This document shows, one piece after another, positions 8,471 to 10,183 of a stretch of 10,183 nt of DNA. The notes beneath the pieces were generated by a model. It searched no databases. It had not been told where the DNA came from and saw only the letters and a program-made list of their open reading frames with translations. The position numbers and the translations under genes were made by a program. Each line of letters starts with the position of its first letter. The first letter of the stretch is position 1. This stretch comes from Cellvibrionaceae bacterium. Lineage in GTDB: Bacteria > Pseudomonadota > Gammaproteobacteria > Pseudomonadales > Cellvibrionaceae. The stretch is taken from positions 1 to 10,183 of the forward strand of contig JAOXRV010000707.1 of assembly GCA_025800435.1 (NCBI GenBank), written 5' to 3'.

Positions 8471-9060
8471 ACACTACGCCTTGAATTAAATGCGTGAGCC
8501 AGGGTGCCGCCGTCAATATACTCCAGCTCTCCGCCCAGGGGGACACCGTGGGCAATGCGGCTGACACTGACATTTAAGCCCTTGGCTTGTGCGGCCAAAT
8601 AATGGGCCGTGGCCTCCCCTTCTACGGTTGGGTTGGTGGCCAAAATTAACTCTTCTACCGCTTCGCTTTGCAGACGCTCAAGCAGCAAATCAATACCGAT
8701 GTCTTCAGGCCCGATACCATCGATGGGCGATAGATGGCCGAGCAGCACAAAATACTTGCCGTCGTAATTGCCAGCCTGCTCGATCGCCAGCACATCTGCG
8801 GGGGTCTCAACCACACACAGCTGCTTGCTGCTGCGTTTGGGGTTGGCGCAGGTGTTGCAGATTGTTTGCTCGGTTAGGGTGCGGCACTTTTGGCAGCGCC
8901 CCACCTTCTCGACCGCCTCGCCCAGGCGCGCGGCCAACTTGGCAGCGGCAGGCTTATCCCGCTCTAATAGGTGCAGCGCCATGCGCTGGGCCGACTTGGG
9001 GCCTACCCCTGGCAGGCAGCGCAACGCGTTAATTAAATCGTCGATCAGGGGACTGAACAT
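8467..9060 (-). CDS. recR: Recombination mediator RecR
   Basis: A 197-residue protein with the full RecR layout. A helix-hairpin-helix DNA-binding segment (about 8-30, L-P-G-V-G-P-K-S-A-Q-R) is followed by a zinc finger with C56-x2-C59 and C68-x2-C71. A Toprim domain follows, with Glu85 and the A-T-N-P-T-V-E-G-E-A-T block (141-151). The C-terminal Walker-B-like region contains H-G-V-P-L-G-G-E-L-E-Y (170-180). With RecO, it loads RecA onto SSB-coated DNA at gaps. The ATG at 9060 lies 3 nt after the ybaB stop in an A/T-rich stretch without an evident Shine-Dalgarno, so translation is probably coupled. Confidence 0.97.
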   Translation of the reverse strand: MFSPLIDDLINALRCLPGVGPKSAQRMALHLLERDKPAAAKLAARLGEAVEKVGRCQKCRTLTEQTICNTCANPKRSSKQLCVVETPADVLAIEQAGNYDGKYFVLLGHLSPIDGIGPEDIGIDLLLERLQSEAVEELILATNPTVEGEATAHYLAAQAKGLNVSVSRIAHGVPLGGELEYIDGGTLAHAFNSRRSV

Positions 9061-9063
9061 AAA

Positions 9064-9384
9064 TTAAAACGGCATTTTAAAATCGGGGGGAATGCCCATG
9101 CCGGCGGCCATTGAGCCCATTTTTTCGCGGTTGGCCGCTTCGACCCGGCGCACCGCGTCGTTAACCGCTGCGGCTAGCAGGTCTTCTAAAATTTCTTTGT
9201 CTTCTTCGAGCAAGCTCGGATCAATTTCCACCTGTTTAACATCGTGGCGGCCAGTCATCACTACTTTTACCAGGCCGGCTCCGGCCTCGCCTTTGACTTC
9301 GGCATTGGCCAGCTGCTCTTGCATTTCCTGCATCTTGCCCTGCATGGCTTGGGCTTGTTTCATTAAGTCGCCGAGACCTTTCAT
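9064..9384 (-). CDS. ybaB: YbaB/EbfC-family nucleoid-associated protein
   Basis: A 106-residue DNA-binding protein of the YbaB/EbfC family, which forms a dimer and coats the nucleoid. An N-terminal amphipathic helix rich in Met and Gln (about 5-27) is followed by G-E-A-G-A-G-L-V-K-V (32-41), a D-P-S-L-L-E-E-D-K block (56-64) and the typical C-terminal end G-I-P-P-D-F-K-M-P-F. A strong GGAGG lies 7 nt before the ATG. It sits between dnaX (23-nt gap) and recR (3-nt gap), the arrangement widely conserved in bacteria. Confidence 0.96.
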   Translation of the reverse strand: MKGLGDLMKQAQAMQGKMQEMQEQLANAEVKGEAGAGLVKVVMTGRHDVKQVEIDPSLLEEDKEILEDLLAAAVNDAVRRVEAANREKMGSMAAGMGIPPDFKMPF

Positions 9385-9407
9385 GATTTTTCCTCCGCTG
9401 TGGCTGC

Positions 9408-10183
9408 TCAGTTAGCGAGTGGGTCTGGGCCCATAGGCTCGACACTGTCGTCCACTAACTTTGCATCAAACTCTTCAATTAAACGAATAATATTTGGATC
9501 GGTGGCAATCGCTGCCTCGGCCTCGGCCTGACGTTGACGCTTAAGCTCGGCAATAATAGCCGCGGGGGTCTGCTGCGCTGGCTGGCCCGGTTTAATCAGC
9601 ACGCTGACCGGGCGCTCAAAGTAAGCGCCAATAATCTGGGCCATGCGGCCCTGATGGGCAGTATCGTAGAGATGGCTGTTGTTTTGATCCAAACAAAAAT
9701 TAAGCTCATCACCGTTGCGCCCCTGTAGCACAACATTGGAAGCGGTGCTTTGCAATACCCCGCCAAATTTCAGTTGGCGATACAGTTCAAACCAATTGTC
9801 TGCCGACAGCTGCTCCCAACTGATGGCCTGGGCCGGCGGCAGAACGGTTGGCGCCGGGGGCTGTGCTGCATCGGCAGCGGCAGGCGCTGCTGTTTGTGGT
9901 TCAGCGAGGACTACTGGCGGCGGTGGCTCAGGTGCCGACGGCTGTTTTTGCGGCGCTGGATGCTGTGGTTGCGGCACTGAGGGCTGTTGCTGCGACGCTG
10001 AAGGCTGTTGTTGCGGCGCTGAAGGCTGTGGTTGCGGCGCTGAGGGCTCTTGTATAGGCGCTGAGGGCTCTTGCCTTGGCGCTGAGGGCTCCATTACCGG
10101 TGGTAGCGCCGCAGCTGGCGCTTGTTCCGCTATTGGCGCTGCAGGCTGTGGCTGCGTCGGCTGGGGGGCAGCAGCTGGCGCTT
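9408..10183 (-). CDS. dnaX: DNA polymerase III subunits gamma/tau, 3' part (enters from the right edge)
   Basis: The frame is open from base 10183 to the TGA at 9408; the ATP-binding clamp-loader domains and any gamma frameshift site lie outside the window. What remains is a Pro/Ala/Gln-rich linker (about 10183-9850) and the tau-specific C-terminal domain, which binds the polymerase alpha subunit. That domain starts near I-S-W-E-Q-L and W-F-E-L-Y-R-Q-L. It ends with a typical helix, Q-R-Q-A-E-A-E-A-A-I followed by D-P-N-I-I-R-L-I-E-E-F-D-A-K-L, and a final E-P-M-G-P-D-P. Identification rests on this C-terminus plus the ybaB-recR neighbours. An internal ATG at 10094 should not be taken as the start. 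The linker is built partly of 7-residue repeats. Confidence 0.93.
   Translation of the reverse strand, partial: APAAAPQPTQPQPAAPIAEQAPAAALPPVMEPSAPRQEPSAPIQEPSAPQPQPSAPQQQPSASQQQPSVPQPQHPAPQKQPSAPEPPPPVVLAEPQTAAPAAADAAQPPAPTVLPPAQAISWEQLSADNWFELYRQLKFGGVLQSTASNVVLQGRNGDELNFCLDQNNSHLYDTAHQGRMAQIIGAYFERPVSVLIKPGQPAQQTPAAIIAELKRQRQAEAEAAIATDPNIIRLIEEFDAKLVDDSVEPMGPDPLAN
9924..10091 (-). repeat. Eight 21-bp tandem repeats (7-residue P-S-A-P units) in the DnaX linker
   Basis: Eight consecutive units of 21 bp encode variants of (E/Q)-P-S-A-P-x-(Q/P). The three units nearest the 5' side are almost identical (E-P-S-A-P-R-Q, E-P-S-A-P-I-Q, E-P-S-A-P-Q-P), and divergence increases toward the C-terminal domain, with Q-H-P-A-P-Q-K the most changed. 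The pattern suggests recent in-frame expansion of a flexible linker. Confidence 0.9.

Noticed and set aside
8589..9067. Long plus-strand frames opposite recR
   Set aside because: RecR on the minus strand is unmistakable with zinc finger and Toprim; the opposite frames show no family features.
9848..10057. Plus-strand frame with Ala-Leu-Lys-Ala-Val-Val repeats
   Set aside because: It is the antisense image of the 21-bp repeats in dnaX, with no independent support as a gene.

Overview
The window is a dense, strictly one-directional segment of a bacterial chromosome: every gene I can support lies on the minus strand, so transcription runs from the right edge (10183) to the left edge (1). The gene set (dnaX-ybaB-recR, RNase D, YcgL, YcgN, CmoM) and the protein sequences fit a gammaproteobacterium. 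The moderate GC and protein style suggest a marine Pseudomonadales/Cellvibrionales-type organism, but that placement is inference from memory, not a search.

Right part (10183 to 6566), housekeeping operon: the 3' part of dnaX (tau subunit of the DNA polymerase III clamp loader), ybaB (nucleoid-associated protein), recR (recombinational repair), rnd (RNase D), ycgL and ycgN (a cysteine-cluster protein). Junctions are tight: ybaB and recR are 3 nt apart, recR and rnd overlap by 4 nt, and ycgL ends exactly where ycgN begins. This looks like one transcription unit for replication, repair and RNA maturation. A small unrecognised inner-membrane protein (6119-6529) follows, and a 15-bp tandem duplication covers its stop codon.

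Middle (6118 to 2294), the least ordinary part: a 209-bp intergenic region carries a perfect 8-bp stem-loop just downstream of a possible extended -10 promoter. It precedes a large secreted and membrane-anchored von Willebrand factor A (VWA) protein with an intact MIDAS, a single transmembrane segment and a very acidic tail of about 205 residues with a Glu-Pro microsatellite. Next, with its own plausible sigma70 promoter, comes a soluble M48 metallopeptidase fused to a TerB-like domain. VWA, TerB-like and zinc-peptidase domains are all known from envelope and chemical-stress systems, so this pair is my best candidate for an undescribed functional module.

Left part (2294 to 1): cmoM (tRNA wobble-uridine methyltransferase) is coupled by a 1-nt overlap to the M48 gene. 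A DTW-domain protein (TapT-like tRNA acp3U transferase family) overlaps cmoM by 7 nt, and a GNAT acetyltransferase follows. M48-TerB, cmoM, DTW and GNAT therefore form an operon with a tRNA-modification theme. After a 136-bp gap, the N-terminal half of an unrecognised lipoprotein runs off the left edge. No RNA genes, CRISPR arrays, insertion sequences or phage genes are visible.
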